This document shows positions 1 through 13,044 of a stretch of DNA of 64,000 nt, piece by piece (the stretch's first letter is position 1; each line of letters opens with the position of its first letter). The notes under the pieces were generated by a model. That model was not told the DNA's origin. It saw nothing but the letters and a program-made list of their open reading frames with translations, and made no database searches. Both the position numbers and the translations under genes were made by a program. This stretch comes from Bolinopsis microptera (taxonomy: Eukaryota > Ctenophora > Tentaculata > Lobata > Bolinopsidae). The stretch spans positions 6,331,908-6,395,907 of the forward strand of contig NC_087082.1 of NCBI RefSeq assembly GCF_026151205.1, given 5' to 3'.

Positions 1-925
1 GAGTGCTAGCGTTACAATCTGTTACTTGTCATGCGGAGTGAGAGTGCTAGCGTTACAATCTGCTACTTGTCATGCGGAGTGAAAGTGGTAGCGTTACAAT
101 CTGCTACTTGTCATGCGGAGTGAGAGTGCTAGCGTTACAATCTGTAACTTGTCATGCGGAGTGAGAGTGCTAGCGTTACAATCTGTTGCTTGTCATGCGG
201 AGTGAGAGTGCTAGCGTTACAATCTGTTGCTTGTCATGCGGAGTGAGAGTGCTAGCGTTACAATCTGTTACTTATCATGCGGAGTGAAAGTGGTAGCGTT
301 ACAATCTGGCACTGAAAATGTTTGATTTGACCTATTATGGGCTGAAAAGGTAGTCCGTCTCTCTCCGATACGTCAGACAAATATGCTCCCACAATTTTTA
401 TTACGGTTAACTTTTGAATCATTTAGTAGTACGGTTATATGTGTATAGTAATGAGGAGAGAAGGATAAAGAGCTTGTCATGCGGAGTGAGAGTGCTAGCG
501 TTACAATCTGTTACTTGTCATGCGGAGTGAGAGTGCTAGCGTTACAATCTGTTGCTTGTCATGCGGAGTGAGAGTGCTAGCGTTACAATCTGTTACTTAT
601 CATGCGGAGTGAGAGTGCTAGCGTTACAATCTGTTACTTGTCATGCGGAGTGAGAGTGCTAGCGTTACAATCTGCTACTTGTCATGCGGAGTGAAAGTGG
701 TAGCGTTACAATCTGCTACTTGTCATGCGGAGTGAGAGTGCTAGCGTTACAATCTGTAACTTGTCATGCGGAGTGAGAGTGCTAGCGTTACAATCTGTTG
801 CTTGTCATGCGGAGTGAGAGTGCTAGCGTTACAATCTGTTACTTATCATGCGGAGTGAGAGTGCTAGCGTTACAATATGTTACTTATCATGCGGAGTGAA
901 AGTGGTAGCGTTACAATCTGTTACT
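1..925. repeat. 41-bp tandem repeat array, two blocks
   Basis: A 41-bp unit containing gtgctagcgttacaatct and cttgtcatgcggagtga is repeated head to tail, with small variants such as ttacttg/ttgcttg and gtgctagc/gtggtagc. The array is cut by about 160 bp of unrelated AT-rich DNA at 309-471 and then resumes. The second block repeats the same order of variants as the first, which suggests a larger duplication. The array begins at or before the window edge. No coding potential was seen. The following 930-1110 is low-complexity agtagctgttatt-type sequence. Confidence 0.95.
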
Positions 926-1231
926 AGTACCCTAGCAGTTAGTGCTGTAACTGCTGCTTTAGTAGCTGTTAGTAGATGTTATTAGCTGTTAGTAGCTGTT
1001 ATTACTTATTAGATGTTATTAGTCGGTTAGTGCTGTAACTGCTGTTTTAGTTAAGCTATAGGTAGCTAATACTGGTCAGTTAGTACTCCAAGTAGCTACT
1101 AGTGTTACTGGCAAACGGGAACTTAGATACCTGCCAATTTGAGTATTTTATTGCCCGCGCCGAAACGAATATTGTACGGTTGAACATTTAACTGTTATAT
1201 CGCGTTTATTTTGTAAAAGGTATTTTCTGGT

Positions 1232-1448
1232 TTGCTTTCAGTTTCATGCTATTCTAACATTGTTATATTAATTAATGTTTTGGTTTCAGTTTCATGCTAT
1301 TCTAACATTGTTTTACGTCTACTAATTAATGTTTTGCTTTCAGTTTCATGCTATTCTAACATTGTTATACGTCTACTAATTAATGTTTTGCTTTCAGTTT
1401 CATGCTATTCTAACATTGTTATACGTTTTATAATTAATGTTTTGGTTT
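1232..1448. repeat. 54-bp tandem repeat, four copies
   Basis: Occurrences of tttcatgctattctaacatt start at 1242, 1290, 1344 and 1398, so the period is 54 bp with one 48-bp copy. Because 54 is a multiple of three, a 77-codon open frame runs through it, but the peptide is only the repeat and is not supported as a gene. Each unit carries a ttctaac branch-like motif and ttttgctttcag, which resembles a 3' splice site. Confidence 0.9.
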
Positions 1449-2037
1449 CTGTTCATCTAGGCTAGGAGGATCAAACTCGTACAAGTTTAACAAACTGGCG
1501 TTATTTTAACTTGTTACCGTTAGTTTTACGTCTAAAGAGTAGGCTCAGGGCCGACAATCGAGGGAAACATTTTCTCCATCACTCGATCTGCAGGCCTGGT
1601 CCAACAATTAACATCAAACATGTGCTCCTTCATATTATCACCCGATGGTCGCGCGCGCATCTTACACTGATTTCATGTCAAGGTCGTGTACTCTACTATA
1701 CCACGTTCTGCTTGTATAAAATACCCTCACTAACCCTCAAGATAACGAGCTTACTATATCGGAGAGACACAAACACAGTGCTTTAGTTATTGCTGGATAT
1801 TATTTGAACAATATTGTGTACTCATGTGTATTATAATGAGCAACATATATTTGGTATACGCCTATTTATATTATAAGTATATATACCATGTCTTTTATAT
1901 CTTAGTTCGTATCGTCTCGGCAGAGGAGGAGGAGCCATGAGCGCAGTCATAATCTCCGAACCTTTTCCTCCCGTGTAATATATTTATATTTGCGCTGTCC
2001 GGGCTATAAGTTATTGGTAACTGATATCCTCTTTTCT

Positions 2038-2250
2038 CTCGTATCGTTGTCGTATATAGTTGTCACTATATTGTTGGTTACTAGAGTTATTGGTAACTGA
2101 TATTGTCTCTATACTCGTATATAGTTGTCACTATATTGTTGGTTACTAAAGTTGTTGGTTACTGATATTTTCTCTCAAGCAGTTATCACTAATAGAGTTA
2201 TTGGTAACTGATATTGTCTCTCTACTCGTATATAGTTCTCACTACTTAGT
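2038..2250. repeat. Degenerate tandem repeat of about 65-75 bp
   Basis: Three to four imperfect copies contain ttattggtaactgatatt, tctactcgtatatagtt and cactatattgttggttac. No gene is seen in 1450-2500. A short open frame at 1511-1786 has no recognisable features. Confidence 0.75.
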
Positions 2251-2515
2251 GAGTCTGTTCCGGTACAAACGGTCTTGGAACTCTGTTAGTCTGTAGCAGT
2301 GTCTAGCTTGCTTGGCTTCGTTTAACAATTCCTAGGCTGTGTCAATTTATTTTTTGTCCTTGGAAAACATGGGAGTTGCTTTGTCTTAACCAGTATAATG
2401 GTTTCCCATTTTTACATAAATATGTTAGTCATAAGAATAGGAACCTTATACTTTTATAGCTAACACCTAAGAGCCAAGTAGGTAGATAATTAGCATCACG
2501 GATATGACTGTAGAG

Positions 2516-2604
2516 TAACCTTATATGGTAGTGTTACCTTATATGGTAGTGTTACTGTGGTTACATTAACTTATATGGTAGTGTTACTGTGGTTACATTA
2601 ACTT
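2516..2604. repeat. 32-bp dispersed tandem repeat, small block
   Basis: About three copies of the 32-bp unit ending in tgttactgtggttacatt. The same unit forms the larger block at 2964-3345. Fragments also occur in CaM-B intron 1 (about 39770-39830) and intron 4 (about 40840-40880). Confidence 0.85.
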
Positions 2605-2963
2605 CTATACATGACAGTGCTATGTCTGAACTTTGAAGGACTGAAGAGTAGCCAACTATAACATCTAGTAGCATATAGCTATAAATATATAAGTAGCCAT
2701 TATAATGTGTAAAGAGTTAACCCTTCTCCCCCTAGCTATTAATCACCTTACGTAAACCGAACATATGCGCAACATTTGTAGTCGAATGTAGAGCTATGTT
2801 ATATTTTGTTGTGTTCTGTGTTCATTTTCATGAGGAGAGAGACTGAGAGAGACAGAGAACACTGAACACTGTTGTTTTGTGTTTCGCACACAGAGCACCT
2901 GTTATGTGTTAATTGTTACATTTTGACCTAGTTTATTGTAGTAGTTAACTACACCGTCTAACT

Positions 2964-3345
2964 GGTATTACCTTACATGGTAGTGTTACTGTGGTTACAT
3001 TACCTTACATGGTAGTGTTACTGTGGTTACATTACCTTATATGGTAGTGTTACTGTGGTTACATTACCTTATATGGTAGTGTTACTGTGGTAACATTACC
3101 TTATATGGTAGTGTTACTGTGGTTACATTACCTTATATGGTAGTGTTACTGTGGTTACATTACCTTATATGGTAGTGTTACTGTGGTTACATTACCTTAT
3201 ATGTTAGTGTTACTTTGGTTACATTACCTTATATGGAGGTGTAACTGTGGTTACATTACCTTATATGGAGGTGTTACTGTGGTTACGTCACCTTATATCT
3301 TTATATGGTAGTGTTACTGTGGTTACATTACATCACCTTAAATAT
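2964..3345. repeat. 32-bp tandem repeat, main block
   Basis: About eleven copies of a 32-bp unit beginning accttatatggtagtgttac and ending tgtggttacatt. Spacing is exact, for example 3001 to 3033. Copies diverge towards the 3' end. Nothing else is recognised between 2605 and 3530. Confidence 0.92.
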
Positions 3346-3530
3346 GGAGGTGCCATACTGGTGTGTAAGACCTGATGATACCATGGTGTATAGACTATAG
3401 AGACACCTCTCATTGAACTCTGCACTGGAGGTGCACCTGTTTTTCAGCTTTGTCTCTACACACTATTAACCGTGGAGTACACGTTGCAATGTACTCTACG
3501 GGTATCTCTCGTTTTTTATTCATGACTGTA

Positions 3531-3700
3531 TAAACCTTGTAAACCCTGTAAACCTTGTAAACCTTGTAAACCTTGTAAACCTTGTACAGTTTGTAAACCT
3601 TGTAATCCTTTTAAACCTTGTAAACCTTGTAAACCTTGTAAACCTTGTAAACCTTGTAATCCTTGTAAACTTTGTAAATCTTGTAATCCTTGAAAACTTT
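3531..3700. repeat. 9-bp minisatellite (taaaccttg)n
   Basis: Roughly 18 copies of taaaccttg with scattered substitutions (taatccttg, taaactttg). No gene is supported in 3700-4310; the 63-codon frame at 3749-3940 has no recognisable features. Confidence 0.9.
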
Positions 3701-4317
3701 TTTTACAGTTTTTAACCTGTAGCCAGTCTGTGGCGACTCATATAATCCTCACTGAACAGGTGAGAAACTGTTCACATATTCTGAATAATACATAGTAGGG
3801 AACGTTAAATCCACTAACCGAGCTATTGAATCATCCAGCCTGCCACGGATAGGGTTACCTTTTGAATTAGATTCGTCACGATAATGTTTAGTTGAATGGC
3901 CCGGGATTATCACTAGTTTTATGACTAATACAAAATACAATTAACCCTCAAACTACGGCTGGCAAACTAATCCCATACTAAGCACTCACAATTAAAACTC
4001 AGTTTGTCGCGGAGCAACGACCAATCCATAATAATCCATGATTTCATTGAGTTTATATTAAAAAAGAGTTTTCAATTTACCAGCTAGTTTTATTTTTCTC
4101 TTCATGATTTCATTGAGGTTACATCTTCATAATAGACTATAGAGTAATTGTAAATCTGCCCTAGTTTTCCTTTTCTCTCCCACTACTCAATGTCCAATGT
4201 TTATTTTGCTGACTTCCCGCAGTCAACACATAATATTAAATATATATGTATCTCCGTGCGTATAGCACCCAAGGAGACTCATAAGAAAGACACTGAGCAG
4301 CTATTTTAAATATATTA

Positions 4318-5520
4318 TATCACACGTACAACGTATATATCACACGTACAACGTATATACCACACATATAACGTATATATCACACGTACAACGTATATAT
4401 CACACGTATAACGTATATATCACACGTATAAAGTATATATCACACGTACAACGTATATATCACACGTATAACGTATATACCACACGTACAACGTATATAC
4501 CACACGTATAACGTATATATCACACGTGTAACGTATATATCACACGTACAACGTATATATCACACGTATAAAGTATATATCACACGTACAACGTATATAC
4601 CACACGTATAACGTATATATATATATATCACACGTATAACGTATATATCACACGTACAACGTATATATCACACGTATAACGTATATATCACACGTACAAC
4701 GTATATATCACACGTATAACGCGACGTATATACCACACGTACAACGTACATATCACACGTATAACGTATATATCACACGTATAACGTATATATCACACGT
4801 ATAACGTATATATCACACGTTTAAAGTATATATCACACGTATAACGTATATATCACACGTATAACGTATATATCACACTTATAACGTATATACCACACGT
4901 ATAAAGTATATATCACACGTATAACGTATATATCACACGTATAACGTATATATCACACGTATAACGTATATATCACACGTATAACGTATATATCACACGT
5001 ATAACGTATATATCACACGTATAACGCATATATCACACGTATAACGTATATATATCACACGTGTAACGTATATATCACACGTATAAAGTATATATCACAC
5101 GTATAACGTATATATATATATCACACGTGTAACGTATATATCACACGTATAAAGTATATATCGCACGTATAAAGTTTATATCACACGTATAAAGTATATA
5201 TCACACGTACAACGTATATACCACACGTATTACGTATATATCACACGTATAAAGTATATATCACATGTATAACGTATATATCACACGTGTAACGTATATA
5301 CCATACGTACAACGTATATATCACACGTATAACGTATATATCACACGTACAACGTTTATATCACACGTATAACGTTTATATCACACGTATAACGTATATA
5401 TCACACGTATAAAGTATATATCACACGTATAACGTATATATCACACGTATAACGTATATATCACACGTACAACGTATATATATCACACGTATAAAGTATA
5501 TATCACACGTACAACGTTTA
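4318..5520. repeat. 20-bp satellite (cacacgtataacgtatatat)n
   Basis: About sixty near-identical 20-bp units. Variation is concentrated at two positions (gtataac/gtacaac/gtataaag) plus occasional extra TA dinucleotides. The unit is rich in short palindromes (acgt, tatata). The open frames just downstream (5528-6111) consist of two to three copies of a degenerate repeat around ttttgagagctcc and ttttctctacac and are not called as genes. Confidence 0.95.
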
Positions 5521-6089
5521 TCAGACAATGATTATAATTCTACACGGAGCTACTACAGGTGTAGGAAGAACAAAAGGAACATTAGTAGGAGTAGGTTTCA
5601 CCCTGGCATTTGTCGCTCTGTGCTCCTGCTACGCTCTATACATATATTATAATTCTCAGTCTATTCTATATATTATACACCTGTGTTATGGTGGCTGTTT
5701 TGAGAGCTCCCATGTTTTCTCTACACCTGTGTTTATGGTGGCATGCTGTTTTGCTCCCTTGTTTTCTCTACACTTGTCTTTATGTCACGCTGTTTTGAGA
5801 GCTCCTCTGTTTTCTCTACACGTCTTGTCTTACATGCTAACTCATACCCCAAATTGTTGCCCTATACAGTGTATCATCACAGACGCTCGCATTTCACAGA
5901 GTTCTGTGAATCATTCCTAACACTTACGGTTGATATCTCATATCTTATTGTCCCCCAGATACCCCCTGAACATTCTCTTGTATACACAGAACCAGATTCT
6001 ATTATCAACCCCGATTTGTCCAATTTGGGAGAGAGTTTGGTATTGTTTGAGGAGTACCGCTCTGTAACATTGGAGCTCTGTACCGTTCC

Positions 6090-6563
6090 AGGTAACCAGG
6101 TAACCAGGTAACCAGGTAACCAGGTAACCAGGTAACCAGGTAACCAGGTAACCAGGTAACCAGGTAACCAGGTAACCAGGTAACCAGGTAACCAGGTAAC
6201 CAGGTAACCAGGTAACCAGGTAACCAGGTAACCAGGTAACCAGGTAACCAGGTAACCAGGTAACCAGGTAACCAGGTAACCAGGTAACCAGGTAACCAGG
6301 TAACCAGGTAACCAGGTAACCAGGTAACCAGGTAACCAGGTAACCAGGTAACCAGGTAACCAGGTAACCAGGTAACCAGGTAACCAGGTAACCAGGTAAT
6401 CAGGTCAGGTAGCCAGGTAACCAGTAACCAGGTAAACAGGTAACCAGGTAAACAGGTAACCAGGTAAACAGGTAAACAGGTAACCAGGTAACCAGGTAAC
6501 CAGGTAACCAGGTAACCAGGTAACCAGGTAACCAGGTAACCAGGTAGGTAACCAGGTAACCAG
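6090..6563 (+). repeat. Octamer array (aggtaacc)n
   Basis: About 58 copies of aggtaacc, nearly perfect except between 6395 and 6480, where aatcaggtcaggtagcc and ggtaaacagg variants occur. The 210-residue minus-strand open frame of WLPGYLVT-type repeats is a by-product of an octamer read in three phases and is not a gene. The array is the reverse complement of the one at 6819-7332. Confidence 0.95.
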
Positions 6564-6818
6564 TTTGGTATTGTTTGAGGAGCAGCAACAGTACCGCTCT
6601 GTAACATTGGAGTTCTGTACCGTTCCCTGCGGAGCATATTTGAGGACCCCTACATTAACGTGTTTTATATTTTATAGGGGGAAGTCTTTGAGTGGTACAA
6701 GGTGTTTTCGCACAACATGTCACAAATCTTTGAATTCCCGTCCACTTAGCCTTAAAACAAAGCCTCGGGAAAACTTTGGGGTTGATATTTTTGCTTTTGC
6801 CGAGAAAACTTCGCCACT

Positions 6819-7332
6819 GGTTACCTGATTACCTGGTTACCCGGTTACCTGGTTACCTGGTTACCCGGTTACCTGGTTACCTGGTTACCCGGTTACCTGG
6901 TTACCTGGTTACCTGGTTACCTGGTTACCTGGTTACCTGGTTACCTGGTTACCTGGTTACCTGGTTACCTGGTTACCTGGTTACCTGGTTACCTGGTTAC
7001 CTGGTTACCTGGTTACCTGGTTACCTGGTTACCTGGTTACCTGGTTACCTGGTTACCTGGTTACCTGGTTACCTGGTTACCTGGTTACCTGGTTACCTGG
7101 TTACCTGGTTACCTGGTTACCTGGTTACCTGGTTACCTGGTTACCTGGTTACCTGGTTACCTGGTTACCTGGTTACCTGGTTACCTGGTTACCTGGTTAC
7201 CTGGTTACCTGGTTACCTGGTCACCTGGTCACCTGGTCACCTGGTTACCCGGTTACCCGGTTACCCGGTTACCCGGTTACCCGGTTACCTGGTTACCTGG
7301 TTACCTGGTTACCTGGTTACCTGGTCACCTGT
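6819..7332 (-). repeat. Octamer array (ggttacct)n, inverted relative to the 6090 array
   Basis: About 64 copies of ggttacct. Variant copies (ggttaccc, ggtcacct) cluster at both ends while the centre is homogeneous. Together with 6090-6563 it makes two long inverted arms separated by about 255 bp. The open frame over it is repeat only. The stretch 7340-8040 has no recognisable gene. Confidence 0.95.
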
Positions 7333-8052
7333 TACACTGGTAATCCGATTGCACTCACACTGATTGTGCCCACGTACAGAAGCCATCAAGCCTTATACTT
7401 TAGTAGTAGTACTGGTATACTTATACTTATACTTTAGTCCGAAACATTGAAATAGTGTGCCCTCCGCTTGATCAGCGCTGTTCTCAACCGTTTTCATGAG
7501 ATCGAGTATCCAGTAGATCACTAGGGCAGTGTATAATTAGAGAGACAGCCTCACTTACTTACCGTGTCCGCGTGTTCGCGTGCAATTAGAAAATTATAAT
7601 GCGGCTCTCTTCACATTAAACAGTGAGCAGAACTGATGTTCTGCAGCTTTTGTAAACTGTACTGAGGGTAGATCACAGGACATTCTTTTGTCCTCATTCC
7701 GTCTACCGTGGTATTCTGTTACTGTTCGCACGGTCTTCCGTACTACTCTGTTACACTTTGTCCGGATACTCATTTTTATTATTTACTCGGTTACTTCTTT
7801 GTTACTTTTTGTCGGGCAACTTTTGCCGCGGACCACGGTACAATGTCTCCACATCTAAAAACCGGTTACACTAGTCAAAACATTATGTTCTGAAGAAGAA
7901 TGACGCGTCAGGCACTACATTGCACAGCGCGGCTCACTGTCCATGGCGACACTGAAGACAATGTGGTCCGTGACAAAGTGTGGATACCACTTGTGCGCCT
8001 GCTAATCTGCCTTTGTTTAACGTGCAGCTGGATTGTAGATCAGATTCACCGG

Positions 8053-8140
8053 TAACCATGGCATCTGTACGTGTAACCATGGCATCTGTACGTGTAACCA
8101 TGGCATCTGTACGTGTAACCATGGCATCTGTACGTGGGCT
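8053..8140 (+). repeat. 21-bp repeat with ccatggcatctgtacgt
   Basis: About four copies of gtaaccatggcatctgtacg, containing the palindromes ccatgg and gtac. It is related to the array at 37255-37412. Short open frames on both strands are repeat translations. From 8150 to 8720 nothing coding is recognised; a segment around ccctggaacactcagccac is duplicated (about 8431 and 8559) beside short aggtaacc/ggttacct tracts. Confidence 0.85.
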
Positions 8141-8722
8141 TCATCTACAATATCACGGAGGATGAGCTGCAGAACCAAAACTCGGCTAATGACAGTACGG
8201 CTAATGACAGTTTATTAATGCAGGCTTTCGTTTAAAAATTGTAAACAATAAATGTTGATTGTAATACAATCAACATCTGGACTTGTTTTTTAATTGCTAT
8301 CTGACTAAACATCGTACTCTACGCTTCTGCTTAGTAAGTCAGTACCTATATTAAATCCTGAATCTGATCCGACGGTTCTCTTAATGTATGATTTGTACGT
8401 GTCTCCCTGCTCCAGCCTCGCCATGTCAGACCCTGGAACACTCAGCCACACTGAGTATCGAGACAAGAGTCGCCCAATCCCACTATAAGTAACCACTAAC
8501 CAGGTAACCAGATAACCAGGTTACCAGGTAACCAGGTTACCAGGTAACCATGTCAGACCCTGGAACACTCAGCCACACAGAGTATCGAGACAAGAGTCGC
8601 CCAATACCAATACAATGATCTGTGTTTATATAAACCCGAGCAGCTACTCTGCTACTATTGTATCAGAGCACTGAGCATACAACCCGAGCAGCTACTAATT
8701 AGAGACGCGCGCTGTTTTCTAA

Positions 8723-9101
<379 letters not shown>

Positions 9102-9603
9102 CACTTATTAGTTCATCAGGTGATTAAGTGCTTACCCAGGTGATTATAGAAGAGTGCATGTTTGTGCACTACAGCTGGAAGAGAGAGGGAGTGACTTTAT
9201 CGATCCTAATTAGCTCTCTCTCTCGCTGATCCACAGAGCGCTGGAGGATCTCTAAATATACGTCTCAATTAGTACTTACTACAATTAGTACTTACTACGT
9301 GGGCTGCTTGTTGTTTTATACTTCACCCGGCCACTGTCCAGCTCGGAAATTCGTGTACGGTAGAACAGTTTAGCTTTCTAATGGGGGTAGATATATACAG
9401 ACCAGGTCTCGGATGATATCCGGGTTACAGGTTGAAAATGGTGGTCGTTCGTTTGTTTATATCGCGGAGTTTGGGAGAAAGGAAAAGGCCGCGGTAAATT
9501 TGGGTTTTGGTTGTTTACATTATGTTAAGCCCTATTTGGGGTCGTTCGTTTGTTTTATATCTCGTATCGGGAAATGATCCAACTGAAGGGCTGAGTGTAA
9601 ACA

Positions 9604-9714
9604 CTGGTTACCTGGTTACCTGGTTACCTGGTTACCTGGTTACCTGGTTACCTGGTTACCTGGTTACCTGGTTACCTGGTTACCTGGTTACCTGGAACCT
9701 GGTTACCTGGTTAC
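9604..9714 (-). repeat. Third octamer array (ggttacct)n
   Basis: About 13 copies of ggttacct in the same orientation as 6819-7332, ending near ggttaccatggttaatg. Short degenerate copies of the same motif occur throughout the window, for example at 13320, 16545, 17830, 18930 and 22435. Confidence 0.93.
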
Positions 9715-9771
9715 CATGGTTAATGAAATGGTTAATTTACCTCGTACAAGAGGGTATTCATTAAGGATTTA

Positions 9772-12700
9772 CAGTTACAATTGTAACTTCAAAGTTACAA
9801 TTGTGCTGATAAATAATTGATTGGAGCTGGAGCTTCTTGACACTACTCCATGAATCTTTTGTAAATAAGATACTATCTCATTTAAATACGAACACATGGA
9901 TACGCTTAGTTACACTACAAGTTACAATGGCTTATATGTATAACATAGTCTGTTTTGCTTTCATGGCTCTGGTCGCTGATATTTGTAGCATTATTATTTG
10001 AGGACTGTAGAAATACTCCATACCAAATATGGCTTTATCATTATTTTAGAGTTTCGTCTTCTTTCAAATTAAAAAGACACACGTTTTAGTCTGTAGAACA
10101 CAAGTTTGTGTCCAAAACGGCCGCTTCTTTTTGTTGGACTTATCAAAGCGGTAGGCAGCTTTAAATAAAGTTAAAATACCTGAGGAGTACGTGATGGCCT
10201 CATTTGCAAGCTTACAGTAATTGGGAAAGGCAGCAAGCCACTACTAATGTTAACGCTTAAGTTGGAATCAAGTCACTAATGGTCACTAAAAAAGTCACTA
10301 ATCAAGTCACTAATGGCGACGCTGTATGCATTCCCTTTTACAAAGAGTTGGACTATCAAGAAGGTCTTATACGCCATGTTTTAATGATATGTTAGCTTCA
10401 TATTAAGATATTAGTGCACTGAATAGGCCGAGGCTTCTTTTCTGACCCCTTAAACCAAGGTGAATAAAGGTTTGGTAACCATGGTAACCAGGTAATTTCC
10501 TAGCAACCAGTGTGAACCACTGCACTACTCTGCTTTACACACTTAAAACTAGAGGAGTCTTTACACTTGGCCTTACAGCTTCCAGCATCTCCTAGTAAGC
10601 GCTCTTTAAACTCACCAAAATAGTTATACAGTATTCACAAGCTGGATACACACCACCAGAATATATTATGCAGGCAGCTGTTTTCTAGCGCTGAGCTCTT
10701 TTGCTTGCTGCCTACTCCCTCTCTCTCTCTCTCTCTCTCTTCAGTAAACAGTTATGGCTGCTGTGTTTTAATTGTCAGCTGTGTTTTAATTGTCAGCTGT
10801 GTTTTAATTGTGAGCTGCTACCAAGGTGAATGTGGTCGTCTCTTGTCCTCTGTAATTGTATCTGTGAAGCAATGAATCATGTTGTTGTAGTGTTCCCTCT
10901 CAATGTATAGTTCTATCAGTATATCACGAAGATGATGGTGATGATTCCCTGGAAACCATGGCAACGCACGTACACACTGTGATGTGAATCAATAGCCGTT
11001 CTCATTCAATTCATCACAGCACAACATGCTACTTGACAGAACCAGTAGTGCTGCTCTCTGAAAAGCTCTGTAGCAAGTAATGACACATTAATGAAAAGCA
11101 ACAGCTGTTGAGCTTGCTTCATATATCGGCTCTCTCTCCCTCTCTGCGCTGGCTCGTATAGAGAACTTTAGAACTCTACGACAATAATCAGAGTGGATTA
11201 CTGTTCAGAGAGCATCACAAAACACGAGCGGCCTGTACACGTATACTCACGTAACATGGTCACGTGATCACGTGATGTGACGACACGTGGGCGGTCACGT
11301 GGGCAAGTGAGGAGATCTCCCGCGAAGGCACCTAGAGAATAGAATCATGTCGAGTCTTTCAACTTCGTATGTGGCTCTCAATGTGGCTGATTATTATTAG
11401 CTTTGTCGTTGAGTTCCATATCTCCAGGGTAATCTTTCTTTTTCGTTGCCGTGAAGATCTGTAATAATTAGCAGTGTCATGTCTACTCACCACGACACTC
11501 AGAGGTCTTCAATCGTTAGTTTTCATTTTCTGCCAACTTCTTGCGCTGCAATCAAAACAATGACATTGTTCTGATCTTTTCACTGAAGAAATCCCAGCAA
11601 GCCTCTGTATGCACTATATGTTGAGAGTGGACGTGACCATGGTAACCACGTGACATGCTGTGAGGAAACCTCTTTTAGTTAAACTTGTAAAGACGGCTTC
11701 ATACACCTGAACAACATTCACACCACAATTCACCATTAACATTCCCCCCACATTATTCACAGCCTAAAACACTTTCCTTGGCATTATAAGGGGTTGACGT
11801 CACAAATGTAATATACGTGTATATATTGTACGCCAGAGCAACAAATTCGAGCCATATTTGAAAACCGTTCTTCATAGTTGAGACGTACTTCTCCTCTATA
11901 TATATATTATATATATATATTATATACTGCTCTACAGTTATTGAATAATATTTAGACATGTAGTTGTGTATTACGTCACTTGTTTTACACTATAGTTTCA
12001 TTCCTTCATTATTAAAGACAGGGATTCGGTTTGAAGAAGACGACTAGTTATACTGTTATTTTTGTTAACTTTGCAACGCCCTGTAAATCACGCCCCATTT
12101 TCTCATGTCAGTTGATCGTTTCTTCATAATATACTAATATATATGGGTATTATCTATTTTTACCTATTGTTACCTTTTTATCTGTACTAGTCAATCAGAT
12201 TTTTGGGTACCGGGCCATCCTGGTTACCCTGCTATGGGCCGTTCCCCTGGCTTATGCAGGTCTAGTTTACCCATATATATATATAATACATACATAATAA
12301 ACATATATATGTACTAATAGTAATATTATAGTGGTTTGATATTTCCCTCCATAATAGTAAATCATGATATATACACTGCTGCCCCGTTCTTCGCTGCCCC
12401 GTTCTTCGCTAGATCCTAAGTAATACATGCTGTTGCTAAGATTGCAATATGTGAGCAGAGCTGCATGTGTGGAGAGATACAAGTGAAATAGCGTACATAT
12501 GATAGAGTATGTGATGCCGCTTGTGTAATCTATTAAGTGGTATTATAATGACATCATTTGTAAAGAATATTATTTAACATTTATTATCATATTTACAAAA
12601 ACATGTGCTATAATTATCCTTAAAATGATAATGTATTATTTATTAATGCTTTTCAAACAAAGTTACAACGAATTCTTCATGTTATGCATCCTGGGTTTGG

Positions 12701-12968
12701 ACAGGATATGCCCCTTTAAAATATTTCCATCACGTTACATTACATAATTCTGAAACATATATTATATTTACAATAAATTTAAAATTATGCAATATCACAA
12801 CAGCTGCCTATAATAGTACCTCATGTGACTCATTTCCTAAAACATTGCTAGTGTGAAAGTGTAACTATTGTTTTGAGGATTAATACACATTATCTCCCAT
12901 CATTCCCGACATTATATAGTCGAGCAACTGGTTTATAACCGACAACCTATTTATAGCCTATAGTGAAG
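9772..12968. other. Upstream region of CaM-A, no gene recognised
   Basis: AT-rich DNA with a short CT tract at about 10716-10740, a triplicated tgttttaattgtcagctg segment near 10770-10810 and AT-rich tracts near 11895 and 12280. No open frame here resembles a known protein. The last 100 bp before the CaM-A start contain ttatatag, ttataacc and ttatagcc, which could serve as core promoter elements. I cannot choose among them, and a non-coding first exon further upstream is possible. Confidence 0.5.
11261..11301. promoter_or_regulatory. Cluster of four CACGTG E-boxes
   Basis: CACGTG occurs at 11261, 11269, 11284 and 11296, within 41 bp. CACGTG is the known core site of bHLH-ZIP factors of the MYC/USF/MITF type. 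It lies 1.7 kb upstream of the CaM-A start codon. A similar cluster lies just upstream of the calmodulin-like gene at 55398. The regulatory role is inference. Confidence 0.45.
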
Positions 12969-13044
12969 ATGGCAAACAAACTCTCAGAAGAACAGATCGC
13001 CGAATTCAGGGAAGCATTCAGTCTGTTCGACAAAGATGGCGATG
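12969..13044 (+). CDS. CaM-A exon 1 (start codon, EF1 first half)
   Basis: Starts ATG GCA AAC AAA and encodes [19 protein letters not shown], then FDKDGDG. It differs from typical animal calmodulin at only about four of 26 positions. The exon ends in phase 1 inside the EF1 loop at gatg|gtacgg. The ATG is the only in-frame start that gives the canonical N-terminus. Confidence 0.93.

Noticed and set aside
4318-5520. Possible CRISPR-like array
   Set aside because: There are no unique spacers. It is a simple 20-bp satellite in a eukaryotic context. The same applies to the 35-bp array at 20095-21905.
5528-6111. Open frames with Cys-rich and hydrophobic stretches
   Set aside because: The sequence is two to three degenerate copies of one repeat in several overlapping frames, with no splice or homology support.
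6005-7363. Long open frames of WLPGYLVT-type repeats on both strands
   Set aside because: They are octamer satellites read through without stops. They lack non-repeat sequence, a plausible start or any domain.
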